Source: Sphingomonas sp. SRS2
GTDB taxonomy: Bacteria; Pseudomonadota; Alphaproteobacteria; Sphingomonadales; Sphingomonadaceae
Direction of reading: 5' to 3'
NCBI RefSeq assembly: GCF_000971055.1
Contig: NZ_LARW01000072.1
Coordinates: forward strand, 1-44,497
Length of the DNA stretch: 44,497 nt
The position numbers were made by a program, and so were the translations under genes. Below the pieces are notes generated by a model. It did no database searches. It was not told the DNA's origin and saw only the letters and a program-made list of their open reading frames with translations. This document shows positions 34,813-42,684 of this stretch, in pieces. Position 1 is the first letter of the stretch. Every line of letters begins with the position of its first letter.

Positions 34813-34832
34813 CGGCTGCCCGAGAAGCCAGC

Positions 34833-34851
34833 CTTCAGCCTTTGGCTGAAG
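34833..34851 (+). terminator. Hairpin after DUF1491
   Basis: A perfect 8-bp stem CTTCAGCC/GGCTGAAG with a TTT loop is followed by TTTAT, 20 bases past the DUF1491 stop. It could end the hpf-ptsN run. The downstream TTATCCTGAGC resembles a fragment of a common intergenic repeat. Confidence 0.5.
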
Positions 34852-34935
34852 TTTATCCTGAGCGCGTGCCGGGCCGTCGGGTGCGGCGAGGGGCGTGCGC
34901 TGGAAATCGTTCCCTTCTTGTTCTAAGATCCGGTG

Positions 34936-35427
34936 ATGGCTACCCTCCCTGAGTCGCTCGAACCGCTAATCGTCGCTCCGCTCGTTGCGAATGACGTCGC
35001 ACGCGGCATCGCGCGGCTATTCCTGCGCGCGGAGATGACGCCGCTGCCCGAGGTTCCGCTGGGCAATGGCCGCCGCGCCGACATCATGGCAATCGACGCG
35101 CAAGGCTGCATCACCATCGTCGAGATCAAGGTGTCGCGAGGCGATCTGCTCGGCGACGGCAAATGGCCCGACTATCTCGACTATTGCGACCGCTTCTACT
35201 GGGCGGTGCCAAGCGGATTCGATCTGTCGCCGTTCGAGACCGATCCTTTCCGCCCCCAATGCTGCGGCCTGATCGTCGCCGATCGCTATGACGCCGCGAT
35301 CATCCGCGAGCCGCAGCACCGGCCCTTGTCGGGCGCGCGCCGCAAGGCCGAGACATTGCGTTTCGCCCGCCGCGCCGCGCGCCGTCTCTGGGGCGATCTC
35401 GATCCGTTTCCGGAAAGCTGCGTCTAG
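34936..35427 (+). CDS. MmcB family DNA repair protein
   Basis: This 163-residue PD-(D/E)xK nuclease-like protein of the MmcB family is linked to SOS repair in Caulobacter. The motif spacing is visible: D49 in RRADIMAID, then E63 and K65 in CITIVEIKVSRGDLL. The ATG at 34936 directly follows a GTG at 34933; either could serve. It stands alone after the hairpin, and no LexA site could be identified upstream. Confidence 0.88.
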   Translation: MATLPESLEPLIVAPLVANDVARGIARLFLRAEMTPLPEVPLGNGRRADIMAIDAQGCITIVEIKVSRGDLLGDGKWPDYLDYCDRFYWAVPSGFDLSPFETDPFRPQCCGLIVADRYDAAIIREPQHRPLSGARRKAETLRFARRAARRLWGDLDPFPESCV

Positions 35428-35525
35428 CTTGCCCACCTTCGCCGGCGGGTAAATTTCCACGGCCGCCTTTTCAATGGCATGCGCATGCCTACTTCAGCAT
35501 TCTCAGCTACAGGCGAGGCGATCCC

Positions 35526-36281
35526 ATGAAGACGAGCGGAAACACGATTCTGATTACCGGCGGCGGCACCGGTATCGGGCGGGCGCTCGCGCATCGCTGG
35601 AACGACCAGGGAAACAAAGTGATCATTGCGGGGCGGAGGCGCGCCGCGCTCGACGAGGTGATAGGGGATCGCTCGAACATGGTGGCGGTAGAACTCGACA
35701 TCGAGGATGCGGCGCAGATCGGTCACATCGCTGCGCGGGTTATCGCCGACCATCCCGATCTCAATGTCGTCGTGAACAACGCTGGAAGCATGCGCAGTGA
35801 GGCGCTGGACGCACCGCGCGATCTCTCCGATGCAGCGGCGACGATCCTCACCAACCTGCTTGGGCCAATCCGGCTGATCGATGCACTGATCGATCATCTC
35901 GTCACCCGCCCGGACGCGGCGATCGTTACCGTCTCCTCAGGCCTCGCCTTCGTGCCCCTGGTGTTCGCGCCGACCTATTCGGCGACCAAAGCGGCGATCC
36001 ACAGCTACAGCCTGTCGCTGCGTGAGCAGCTGCGTGGCAGGGTCGAGGTGATTGAGTTGGTGCCTCCGGGTGTCCAGACTGGACTCACCCCCGGTCAGGA
36101 GACACGCGAGGGCTATATGCCGCTCGACGACTATATCGACGAGGTGATGAACCTGTTCGCCCAGACGCCGACACCGCAGGAGATCGCGGTTCAATGGGTC
36201 AAATTTCTGCGTGATGCCGAAGCCGAAGGGCGCTTCGACGAAACGCTGGCTACCCTTACTCAGCGCTCGCGCCCGACATAG
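35526..36281 (+). CDS. Short-chain dehydrogenase/reductase (DltE-like)
   Basis: This 251-residue classical SDR has the cofactor loop TGGGTGIGRAL near residues 11-21, NNAG near 86, catalytic Ser in TVSSG, and YSATK with catalytic Tyr and Lys. The pattern resembles COG3967 (DltE-type) proteins. Substrate unknown. AGGCGAGGCG lies ahead of the ATG. It converges with the ankyrin gene. Confidence 0.92.
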   Translation: MKTSGNTILITGGGTGIGRALAHRWNDQGNKVIIAGRRRAALDEVIGDRSNMVAVELDIEDAAQIGHIAARVIADHPDLNVVVNNAGSMRSEALDAPRDLSDAAATILTNLLGPIRLIDALIDHLVTRPDAAIVTVSSGLAFVPLVFAPTYSATKAAIHSYSLSLREQLRGRVEVIELVPPGVQTGLTPGQETREGYMPLDDYIDEVMNLFAQTPTPQEIAVQWVKFLRDAEAEGRFDETLATLTQRSRPT

Positions 36282-36284
36282 CGC

Positions 36285-36908
36285 CTAAAGCCCCGGCCCC
36301 GACATTTTCGGCTTCGCCTTCACGGCAGGCGCTTCGTTGAGGATCTTGAGTACAGCCGCGCCGCGCGGATCGTCGGCGGCATAGTCCCGGGCCGACTTGC
36401 CGGCGATGCGATCGGCCTGCTTGGGATCGGCACCATTGGTCAGCAGGAAGCGCACCATCGGCGTGTTGCGCTGCTGAACGGCGATGATCAGCGGGGTCTC
36501 GCCGCTGTTATTGGCGAGATTGACCTGGGCCCGCTGGGCGACCAGCAATTCGGCTCCCTCCTGGAAGCCGAGCAGTGCGGCGACGTGGAGCGCGCCGTTG
36601 CCCTGCGCGTCCCTGGCATTGGGGTTCGCCCCCTTGCCGAGCAGGAAGCTCGACCAGGTCAGGTCGCGGCGCTTGATCGTGATCATCAGCGCGGTCTCAC
36701 CGGTGGTGTAGTCGCGGGTGTTGATGATCGTCGAGCCGTTCCCCTGCAGCGCCTTGGTCGCCTTTTCGCCGTCCGACTGACGCACGGCGTTGAGGAAATT
36801 ATAGCTGTCGGAAAATTGCGCCATGGCCGGCGTGGCGGCGATCGCCAGCGCAGCAGCGGCCCAAAGGACGGGAGATAGGATGTGGCGGCGGACCATAGTG
36901 TCTGTCAT
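36285..36908 (-). CDS. Secreted ankyrin-repeat protein
   Basis: This 207-residue protein has a signal peptide (cleavage near PAMAQ, about residue 30) and about four ankyrin repeats, for example TGETALMITIKRRDLT, QGNGALHVAALLGFQEGAE and SGETPLIIAVQQRNTPMV. It is probably a periplasmic protein-binding adaptor; the partner is unknown. The start could be 36908 or the second ATG at 36896. It is divergent from the Sco gene. Confidence 0.88.
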   Translation of the reverse strand: MTDTMVRRHILSPVLWAAAALAIAATPAMAQFSDSYNFLNAVRQSDGEKATKALQGNGSTIINTRDYTTGETALMITIKRRDLTWSSFLLGKGANPNARDAQGNGALHVAALLGFQEGAELLVAQRAQVNLANNSGETPLIIAVQQRNTPMVRFLLTNGADPKQADRIAGKSARDYAADDPRGAAVLKILNEAPAVKAKPKMSGPGL

Positions 36909-36967
36909 GTCCCTGTTCTTAAACGCCCTTGCATGCGCGGCAATAGCAAAGCATGGCTGGCCGCACC

Positions 36968-37585
36968 ATGAACAATCCGAGCTTCTTCGATCGCTGTACC
37001 GCTGCCGCGGCGGCGGTGCTGCTGGGCATCGCGTCGCTGGCGCTGAGCGGCTGCGGCGGCGCCGCGCCCGAAACCCCGCCCCTTGCGGGCAGCAGCATCG
37101 GCGGCCCCTTCACCCTGACCGATCAGGACGGGAAGAAGGTCAGCGATACCGAGTTCGCGGGCAAATATCGGCTCGTCTATTTCGGCTATACATGGTGCCC
37201 CGATGTCTGCCCGGTCGACGTGCAGAATCTGATGAAGGGCTATCGCAAGATCGAGGCGGAGAATCCCGCGCTCGCGGCGAAGATCCAGCCGATCTTCATC
37301 ACCATCGATCCGGCGCGCGACACGCCCGCCGCACTCAAGCAGTTCGTCCGCGCCTTCCATCCCAAGCTGATCGGGCTGACTGGCAGCGAGGCGGAGATTG
37401 CGGCGGTCGCGAAAAAGTTCGCGATCTATCACATGAAGCAGGATCCCAGGCCGGACGGCACCTATCTGGTCGATCATGCCCGCCAGGCGATGCTGTTCGG
37501 ACCGAAAGGCGAGCCGCTGGCGCTGATCACCCAGGACAAGGATGGCGACACCGCCGCCGCCGATATCGAGCGCTGGGCCAGATAG
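36968..37585 (+). CDS. SCO1/SenC family copper chaperone
   Basis: This is a thioredoxin-like protein that delivers copper to the CuA centre of cytochrome c oxidase or keeps it reduced. The 205-residue protein has a lipobox ending LALSGC (C29). The copper ligands are C77 and C81 in GYTWCPDVCPVD and a His in TYLVDHARQ. The start is the second ATG of the frame, which gives a proper signal peptide. No oxidase genes are adjacent. Confidence 0.93.
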   Translation: MNNPSFFDRCTAAAAAVLLGIASLALSGCGGAAPETPPLAGSSIGGPFTLTDQDGKKVSDTEFAGKYRLVYFGYTWCPDVCPVDVQNLMKGYRKIEAENPALAAKIQPIFITIDPARDTPAALKQFVRAFHPKLIGLTGSEAEIAAVAKKFAIYHMKQDPRPDGTYLVDHARQAMLFGPKGEPLALITQDKDGDTAAADIERWAR

Positions 37586-37595
37586 CCTGCACCCT

Positions 37596-37725
37596 GTCAT
37601 GCTGGACCTGTTTCAGCATCCCCTTGTCCACGCGAGCGCGCTGCATATTTGAATCCCGGCTCTCCGTACGAGCCCATGGGATCGCCCGTGTTTCTTGGCA
37701 GATGCTGAATCAGGTTCAGCATGAC
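37596..37725. repeat. Inverted-repeat element with CATGCTG arms
   Basis: The arms 37596-37620 (from GTCATGCTGGACCTGTTTCA) and 37701-37725 match as reverse complements at 23 of 25 positions, around an 80-bp centre. The element fills the 165-bp gap between the Sco and YcgN-like genes. It belongs to a different family from the GC-rich repeats. Confidence 0.8.
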
Positions 37726-37750
37726 GCCGTTAGTAGAGTAGACAGTCCCC

Positions 37751-38191
37751 ATGACCGAACAGCCCCCCTTCTGGGAAACCAAGCGGCTAGACGAGATGAG
37801 CCGCGCCGAATGGGAGTCGCTGTGCGACGGCTGCGGCAAATGCTGCCTTCACAAGCTGGAGGACGAGGAAACCGGCGAGCTGATGGCGACCAATGTCGCC
37901 TGCCGCCTGCTCGATCGCCGCTCGGGCCTGTGCAAGGACTATAAGCATCGCCGGACCTTCGTCCCCGAATGCGTGCGGCTGACCCCGAAAATCCTGTCGG
38001 AGATCGACTGGCTGCCATCGACCTGCGCCTATCGCCTGCTCGATGAGGGCAAGCCCCTTCCCGACTGGCATCCGCTCAAGACCGGCGACCCCGAATCGGT
38101 TCACCGCGCCGGCGTTTCGGTGCGCGGCTGGACGGTGTCGGAAAATGAGGCGGGCGATCTGGAACATCATCTGGTGGATCGTGACCTGTAA
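37751..38191 (+). CDS. YcgN family cysteine cluster protein (UPF0260)
   Basis: This 146-residue protein is of the YcgN/UPF0260 type. Clustered cysteines (CDGCGKCCLHKLED near residue 27, then CRLLDRRSGLCKDY and FVPECVRL) suggest bound iron or zinc. Function is unknown. It starts at ATG at 37751 after the inverted-repeat element and is followed by the metalloprotease gene 53 bases later. Confidence 0.92.
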   Translation: MTEQPPFWETKRLDEMSRAEWESLCDGCGKCCLHKLEDEETGELMATNVACRLLDRRSGLCKDYKHRRTFVPECVRLTPKILSEIDWLPSTCAYRLLDEGKPLPDWHPLKTGDPESVHRAGVSVRGWTVSENEAGDLEHHLVDRDL

Positions 38192-38244
38192 AGCGCCTAT
38201 CCTGGCCGGGCACGAACGGAGTCAGGCCGATTAAGCTGCCGAAC

Positions 38245-38976
38245 ATGCTCTTTCGCCGCACCGCGCCGCCGACCGAGACCGAGCTTGTCTTCGAAGCCGG
38301 CGGGCGCAGCCGTCCGCTGATCGTCCGGCGGATGGCGCAGGCCCGGCGGATGCGGCTCAGCGTCGATCCGCGCGATGGCGGGGTGCGGCTGGTCATGCCG
38401 AACCGCGCCTCGCTGCGCGCCGCGATCAAATGGGTCGAAAGCAAGCGCGACTGGATCGAGGCGGCGCTCGACGCGCTCCCCAATGCCCGGCCGATCGAGG
38501 ACGGCATGACGATCGAAGTCGCGGGCGAGACGCTGCGGATCGAGCTGACCGACACCGGCCGGATCGTCCGGCGCTCCGGCGACCGGCTGATCGTCCCCCG
38601 CCCCGACGAACTGCTCGCCACGAGGGTGACGCGGTGGCTGCGCGCCCGCGCGCTGGAACGGCTGGAGGCCGAGACGACACGCTTCGCGACGCTGGCAGGG
38701 GTGTCGATCGGCCGGGTGTCGATCGGCGATCCGCGCGCACGCTGGGGCAGCTGCTCGGCCAATGGCGACATCCGCTACAGCTGGCGGCTGATCCTCGCCC
38801 CGCCCGAGGTGCTGGAAGCGACCGTCGCGCACGAGGTCGCGCACCGTCTCCACATGGACCATAGCCGTGAATTCCACGCCGCCGTCCAACGGCTGCTGGG
38901 CCGCGACCCCCTGCCCGAGCGCAACTGGCTGCGCGAGCATGGACGGCATCTCTACTGGCTGGGCCGCGAGCCCTAA
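38245..38976 (+). CDS. YgjP-like M48/DUF45 family metallopeptidase
   Basis: This 243-residue cytosolic zinc metalloprotease-like protein has HEVAH at residues 196-200 in HEVAHRLHMDHSREFH. The preceding WGSCSANGDIRYSWRLILAP is the YgjP/DUF45 core. No membrane segments. Substrate is unknown. Its stop lies six bases before a family A repeat. Confidence 0.92.
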   Translation: MLFRRTAPPTETELVFEAGGRSRPLIVRRMAQARRMRLSVDPRDGGVRLVMPNRASLRAAIKWVESKRDWIEAALDALPNARPIEDGMTIEVAGETLRIELTDTGRIVRRSGDRLIVPRPDELLATRVTRWLRARALERLEAETTRFATLAGVSIGRVSIGDPRARWGSCSANGDIRYSWRLILAPPEVLEATVAHEVAHRLHMDHSREFHAAVQRLLGRDPLPERNWLREHGRHLYWLGREP

Positions 38977-38981
38977 AAAAG

Positions 38982-39069
38982 CGTCGCGCCGGCGGAGGCC
39001 GGGGCCGCTAGAGAGTCAGGCAATCGCGAGGCAAAAACCGTTGGCGGCCCGGCCTCCGCCGGGGTGACG
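38982..39069. repeat. Dispersed inverted repeat (family A), copy 3
   Basis: The arms 38982-39008 and 39044-39069 are near-perfect reverse complements (GCGGAGGCCGGGGCCGC core). They lie between the convergent metallopeptidase and PBP1A genes. It matches the element at 3222-3309 with a few changes. Confidence 0.82.
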
Positions 39070-39077
39070 CTCGCCGC

Positions 39078-41144
39078 TTACTGCCGCCGTGCGGGGCGCT
39101 GCGGTTCGACGCCGCTCAGGAAATCCGAGCCGAGCGAGGTGCGCGGCGGGGCCGGTGCGGCGGCTTGCGGTGCGCGCGCGGCCGGCGGTGGAGCCTGCGG
39201 TTCGAAGCCGTCCTCGGGATCGGCGGGGGGCTCGCTGCCGTCCTCGATGGGCAGGCCGTCGGGGGTGACGAAGCCATCGTCGGGCAGGCCGTAAGCTTCG
39301 TCGTCGGGCTCGATCATGAACTCGGGCAGGGTGACGGCGGTTTCGAACGCTTCGGTCGGGCGCTTGGCCACCGCGACGCGCATGAACTGGGCGAAGGCGC
39401 GCGCGGGTGCGCGGCCGCCCTGCAGGCCAGACACCGCCTTGGCGTCGTCGCGGCCCATCCACACGCCGGTGGTGATCCCCGAGGAGAAGCCGAGGAACCA
39501 GCCATCCTTGTTCGACGAGGTCGTGCCGGTCTTGCCCGCGACCGGGCGTCCGATCTGCGCGGCCCGCGCGGTGCCGGTGTTGACTGCGGTCTGGAGCAGG
39601 TCGGTCACTTCGGCGGCGACCCAGGGCGCGACCAGCACGCGATTGTCGTCGGTGCGATGCTCGTACAGCAGGTCGCCCTTGCCGGTCGTCACCTTGACGA
39701 TGCCATAGGGCACCACCGCGATCCCCTTGCGCGCGATCGCGGCGAAGGCGCGGGTCATGTCGATCAGGCGGACGTCGGAGGTGCCGAGCACCATCGACGG
39801 GTGGGTGTTGAGCTTGCTGGCGATGCCGAAGCGGTGCGCCATGTCGGCGATGGCGTCGAAGCCGACCTGCTGGCCGATCTTGGCGGCGACGGTGTTGATC
39901 GAGAAGGCGAAGGCGGTGCGGACGTCGATCTCGCCGGCATATTCGCGGTTGCTGTTGCGCGGGCTCCAGCCATCGATATCGACCGGCTCGTCGGTCACGG
40001 GCGTGTCGGGCTTCATCCCGGCTTCCATCGCCGCCAGATAGACGAACAATTTGAACGCGGAGCCCGGCTGGCGCTCGGCCTGGGTCGCGCGGTTGTAGAT
40101 AGACGAGACATAGTCGCGCCCGCCGACCATGGCGCGCACCGCGCCGTCGCGGTCGAGCGCCACGAGCGCGCCCTGCGTCCCTTCGGGCGCATTGGTGCGG
40201 ATCGCAGCGTCGGCCGCCTTCTGCATCGCCGGGTCGATCGTGGTCCACACGTCGATTGGCTCGACCTGCTCGTCGACGACCTCGTCGAGCTGGGCCAGCG
40301 CCCAGTCGGTGAAATAGCGCACCGCATTCTGGTCGCGCTCGGGCGCCAGGTCGACCTTGTCGAGGTCGACCGCATCGGCCTGCGACGGGGTGATCGCGCC
40401 GGCGTCCTGCATCACTTCGAGCACCACCTTTGCGCGGTCGATCGCGGCCTGGCGGTCGGCGGTCGGCGAATAATGCGATGGCGCCTTGACGAGGCCGGCG
40501 ACGATCGCGCTTTCGGCGAGGTTCAACGTGCTGGCCGAATGATCGAAGAATTTGCGGCTAGCGGCGTCGATGCCATAAGCGCCGCCGCCGAAATAGACGC
40601 GGTTGAGATAGAGTTCGAGGATCTGCTGCTTGGAGAATTTACGCTCCATCGCCAGCGCCAGGATCACTTCGCGGAATTTGCGGCCGAAGCTGTAGGCGTT
40701 GGTCAGGAAGATGTTGCGCGCGAGCTGCTGGGTGATCGTCGACGCGCCCTGGAGGCGGCGGCCCTCGCCCTTGCGCTGCCACGCGACCCAGGCGGCGCGG
40801 CCCATGCCGATCGGATCGATCCCGGGGTGCATGTAGAAGCGCCGGTCCTCGACCGCGACCATCGCCTTCTTCATGTCCTCGGGAATCTGCTGCGACGGCA
40901 GCCAGTCGCCATAGCTTGGCCCGAGCGAGACGATCACCGAGCCGTCGGCGGCGCGGACACGGACCATCTGACCGTTCGGGCTCGACTTCAGCTCCTCGAA
41001 CCCAGGCAGCGACGCCATCGCGATCAGCACCGCGACGACCAGCGCACCCAGCCCAGCGAGCGTGGCGAACAACGCGAATTTCAGCAGAGTCCTGATCCAG
41101 CCCATGCGCTTAGATTTGTCCGGAGAGGGTTTGGCGGTTGGCAT
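39078..41144 (-). CDS. Penicillin-binding protein 1A
   Basis: This bifunctional peptidoglycan synthase has 688 residues. After a cytosolic and membrane N-terminus (LLKFALFATLAGLGALVVAV, about residues 20-39) comes a family 51 glycosyltransferase with EDRRFYMHPGIDPIG. The transpeptidase carries SxxK in GSAFKLFVY, FSINTVAAK and KTGTTSSNKDGW. The C-terminus is Pro/Ala-rich. The start at 41144 or the ATG at 41105 cannot be settled, as neither has a clear Shine-Dalgarno. A 694-codon antisense open frame runs across it and is not coding. Confidence 0.96.
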   Translation of the reverse strand: MPTAKPSPDKSKRMGWIRTLLKFALFATLAGLGALVVAVLIAMASLPGFEELKSSPNGQMVRVRAADGSVIVSLGPSYGDWLPSQQIPEDMKKAMVAVEDRRFYMHPGIDPIGMGRAAWVAWQRKGEGRRLQGASTITQQLARNIFLTNAYSFGRKFREVILALAMERKFSKQQILELYLNRVYFGGGAYGIDAASRKFFDHSASTLNLAESAIVAGLVKAPSHYSPTADRQAAIDRAKVVLEVMQDAGAITPSQADAVDLDKVDLAPERDQNAVRYFTDWALAQLDEVVDEQVEPIDVWTTIDPAMQKAADAAIRTNAPEGTQGALVALDRDGAVRAMVGGRDYVSSIYNRATQAERQPGSAFKLFVYLAAMEAGMKPDTPVTDEPVDIDGWSPRNSNREYAGEIDVRTAFAFSINTVAAKIGQQVGFDAIADMAHRFGIASKLNTHPSMVLGTSDVRLIDMTRAFAAIARKGIAVVPYGIVKVTTGKGDLLYEHRTDDNRVLVAPWVAAEVTDLLQTAVNTGTARAAQIGRPVAGKTGTTSSNKDGWFLGFSSGITTGVWMGRDDAKAVSGLQGGRAPARAFAQFMRVAVAKRPTEAFETAVTLPEFMIEPDDEAYGLPDDGFVTPDGLPIEDGSEPPADPEDGFEPQAPPPAARAPQAAAPAPPRTSLGSDFLSGVEPQRPARRQ

Positions 41145-41261
41145 CAGCGACGGTCGACTTACAAGCTATCCCGATCGCTGCCAAGCGCGTCCCCTCCATA
41201 TCGGCCAATCATCCACAGCTATCGATCAATGGTCATTGCGCCGGGATGAATGAAGGATCTT

Positions 41262-41386
41262 CGTCGCCCCGGCGGAGGCCGGGGCCGCGATAGGCTCCCG
41301 CGTTGACCTGACCCTAAGAGCCGCTGGCGGCCCCGGGATGCCATTCCTCGGGCTGGCGAAAGCCAGACCCGGGGGCCGGGGCGACG
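41262..41386. repeat. Dispersed inverted repeat (family A), copy 4, with insert
   Basis: The left arm 41262-41288 is the standard family A arm. The right arm (about 41325-41386) is interrupted by a nested GGGCTGGCGAAAGCCAG-type hairpin, so it may be a composite of two repeats. It lies between the PBP1A start and the msrB stop. Confidence 0.7.
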
Positions 41387-41401
41387 CGGACAAGTTGCCC
41401 T

Positions 41402-41797
41402 TTACTTGTCCCCGTCGAAATCCACTGCCGCCGAATTGATGCAGTAACGCAGGCCGGTCGGTCCCGGCCCGTCGGGGAAGACATGGCCGAGATGGCCTTC
41501 GCATTTGGCGCAGCGAACCTCGGTGCGGACCATGCCATGGGTAACGTCGCGATGTTCTGTCACCATCGCCTCGTCGGCGGGGGCGGTGAAGCTCGGCCAG
41601 CCGCAACCCGAGTCATATTTGCTGTCGCTCGCGAACAGCTGGGTGCCACAGCCGGCGCAATGATAGCTGCCGTCGTCATGGTTGTTCCAATATTTGCCGG
41701 TGAAGGCGCGCTCGGTGCCGGCCTGGCGGAGCACATGATATTGTTCGGGGGTGAGCCGGTCGCGCCATTCGGCATCGGTGAGGTCTAGCTTGTCCAT
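41402..41797 (-). CDS. msrB: Peptide-methionine (R)-S-oxide reductase
   Basis: MsrB repairs R-methionine sulfoxide in proteins. This protein has 131 residues, with zinc cysteines C47, C50, C96 and C99, C65 in SGCGWPSF, and catalytic C119 in [13 protein letters not shown]. The ATG at 41797 has no Shine-Dalgarno. An in-frame ATG at 41863 does (AGGAGGG four bases ahead) and would add 22 residues ([20 protein letters not shown]...), but those codons look non-coding. I keep the shorter start. Confidence 0.9.
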   Translation of the reverse strand: MDKLDLTDAEWRDRLTPEQYHVLRQAGTERAFTGKYWNNHDDGSYHCAGCGTQLFASDSKYDSGCGWPSFTAPADEAMVTEHRDVTHGMVRTEVRCAKCEGHLGHVFPDGPGPTGLRYCINSAAVDFDGDK

Positions 41798-41835
41798 GCT
41801 TCGAAATGTGGTGGTGCGACCGGGCAAGGTCAAGC

Positions 41836-41851
41836 TGTGACGCGCGTCACT
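41836..41851. promoter_or_regulatory. CRP/FNR-like palindrome upstream of msrB
   Basis: TGTGA-CGCGCG-TCACT contains a perfect 14-bp palindrome GTGACGCGCGTCAC. Its layout matches the TGTGA-N6-TCACA sites of the CRP/FNR family. It lies about 40 bases upstream of the shorter msrB start, or inside the extended reading frame if that start is used. Confidence 0.4.
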
Positions 41852-41945
41852 GCGCGCTGCCATTAACCCTCCTAAGGTGCGGTGCGACGTTGCATGGCGT
41901 CCGAGTGGTTGCGTCGGCGTACGGGGGCGCAGGGGAATCGCCCCC

Positions 41946-42000
41946 AAAATTTCGCACGGTTCGTGCGTGCGGCCCGGCGCTTCTGGAGGAGCGTCGGGCC
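41946..42000 (-). terminator. Terminator region after the DUF465 gene
   Basis: Reading on the minus strand, an 11-bp stem with one mismatch (41971-42000, TCTGGAGG-type loop) is followed by CGCACG-AAC-CGTGCG (41953-41967). Next comes AAATTTT (41946-41952). It lies eight bases past the DUF465 stop and is a good terminator candidate, although the U-tract is short. Confidence 0.55.
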
Positions 42001-42007
42001 GTTGCGC

Positions 42008-42196
42008 TCATGCGGTCTGCGATGCCCTCGCGTCGGCTTGCCACCGGTCGATCTGATCCTTGACCATCAGCTTCTGCTTCTTGAGCTTGGCGATCTCGAT
42101 AGTGTCCGGCATCGGCCGGCGGAGCTGCTCGGCGACAAGCGTTTCAAGCCTGGCGTGCTCGCGTTCCAGATATGCGAAGAAGCGGTTCGACATCAT
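42008..42196 (-). CDS. YdcH family (DUF465) protein
   Basis: This 62-residue helical protein is of the DUF465/YdcH family, function unknown. It reads MMSNRFFAYLEREHARLETLVAEQ, then IAKLKKQKLMVKDQIDRWQ, a coiled-coil hairpin. The start overlaps the stop of the upstream small gene by four bases (ATGA), so the two are translationally coupled. Confidence 0.9.
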   Translation of the reverse strand: MMSNRFFAYLEREHARLETLVAEQLRRPMPDTIEIAKLKKQKLMVKDQIDRWQADARASQTA

Positions 42197-42411
42197 CTGC
42201 CCTCCATATATCGGTCAAGCGATTTCAGCGCGGACCGAGCGTCGCTGACGGGGCTGGCGCTCCCCTTCGGCGGTGAGCTGCGCAGGTGCGGATCGTGCTT
42301 CAAGGTCGCGGCGTCGGAAGCCCAGGACGCGAGGATAGCGCGCTGCACCTCGGGCTCGAAACTGGGGTGCCGACCAATATCGAACGGATGTCTGAAATGG
42401 GAAAGCGACAT
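42193..42411 (-). CDS. Small hypothetical protein coupled to DUF465
   Basis: I do not recognise this 72-residue protein. It starts MSLSHFRHPFDIGRHPSFEP and continues VQRAILASWASDAATLKHDP, then a basic tail. No membrane segment or signal peptide. The start is placed by a strong AAGGAGGAACAATCC Shine-Dalgarno; the open frame further upstream is not needed. It is the first gene of a two-gene unit with DUF465 and is divergent from hsp20. Confidence 0.75.
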   Translation of the reverse strand: MSLSHFRHPFDIGRHPSFEPEVQRAILASWASDAATLKHDPHLRSSPPKGSASPVSDARSALKSLDRYMEGR

Positions 42412-42557
42412 GGATTGTTCCTCCTTTCGTCCAGTCACGCATTCCATGGCGGGTTCGCCACGGGACGATTTTGGAAAGCCGGCCTCACGCGTCAAGAGGG
42501 TCGCGATGCCACTGGTTCGATGGGAGAAAATTTTTTCCAATAGGCCGTAGGGCTGTC

Positions 42558-42585
42558 TTGACGAGAGGGCAGCGCGAATTATCTC
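42558..42585 (+). promoter_or_regulatory. Candidate hsp20 promoter
   Basis: CTTGACG with the -35-like TTGACG (42558-42563) is followed after 15-16 bases by TTATCT/TATCTC (42579-42585), just upstream of the thermometer hairpins. CTTGA is also the start of sigma-32 -35 boxes, so either sigma-70 or sigma-32 could use it. Confidence 0.4.
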
Positions 42586-42591
42586 GCCCGG

Positions 42592-42684
42592 CGTCGGGTG
42601 CCGAAAGGACCCGGCGGAACGAGAGGGCGTCGGCTCTGCCCCCGGCGCTTCTCATGCTCAGATTGCTCAGAAGAGGATTTGGAT
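42592..42684 (+). promoter_or_regulatory. ROSE-like RNA thermometer in the hsp20 leader
   Basis: Three hairpins stand in a row: 42592-42616 (CGTCGGGT/ACCCGGCG), 42621-42653 (GAGAGGGCGTCGG with CCGGCGCTTCTC) and 42662-42679. The last pairs ATTGCTC with GAGGATT around an AGAA loop. This hides the AGAGGA Shine-Dalgarno (42672-42677), seven bases before the ATG. The U-U and G-G mispairs in this helix, within UUGCU opposite AGGA, are the hallmark of ROSE elements that melt on heat shock. Visible in sequence; folding not computed. Confidence 0.82.

Noticed and set aside
39165-41249. 694-codon open frame on the plus strand
   Set aside because: It runs exactly antisense to the PBP1A gene, has no family similarity and reads as low-complexity Asp/His/Arg-rich sequence, a usual by-product of GC-rich codon bias.
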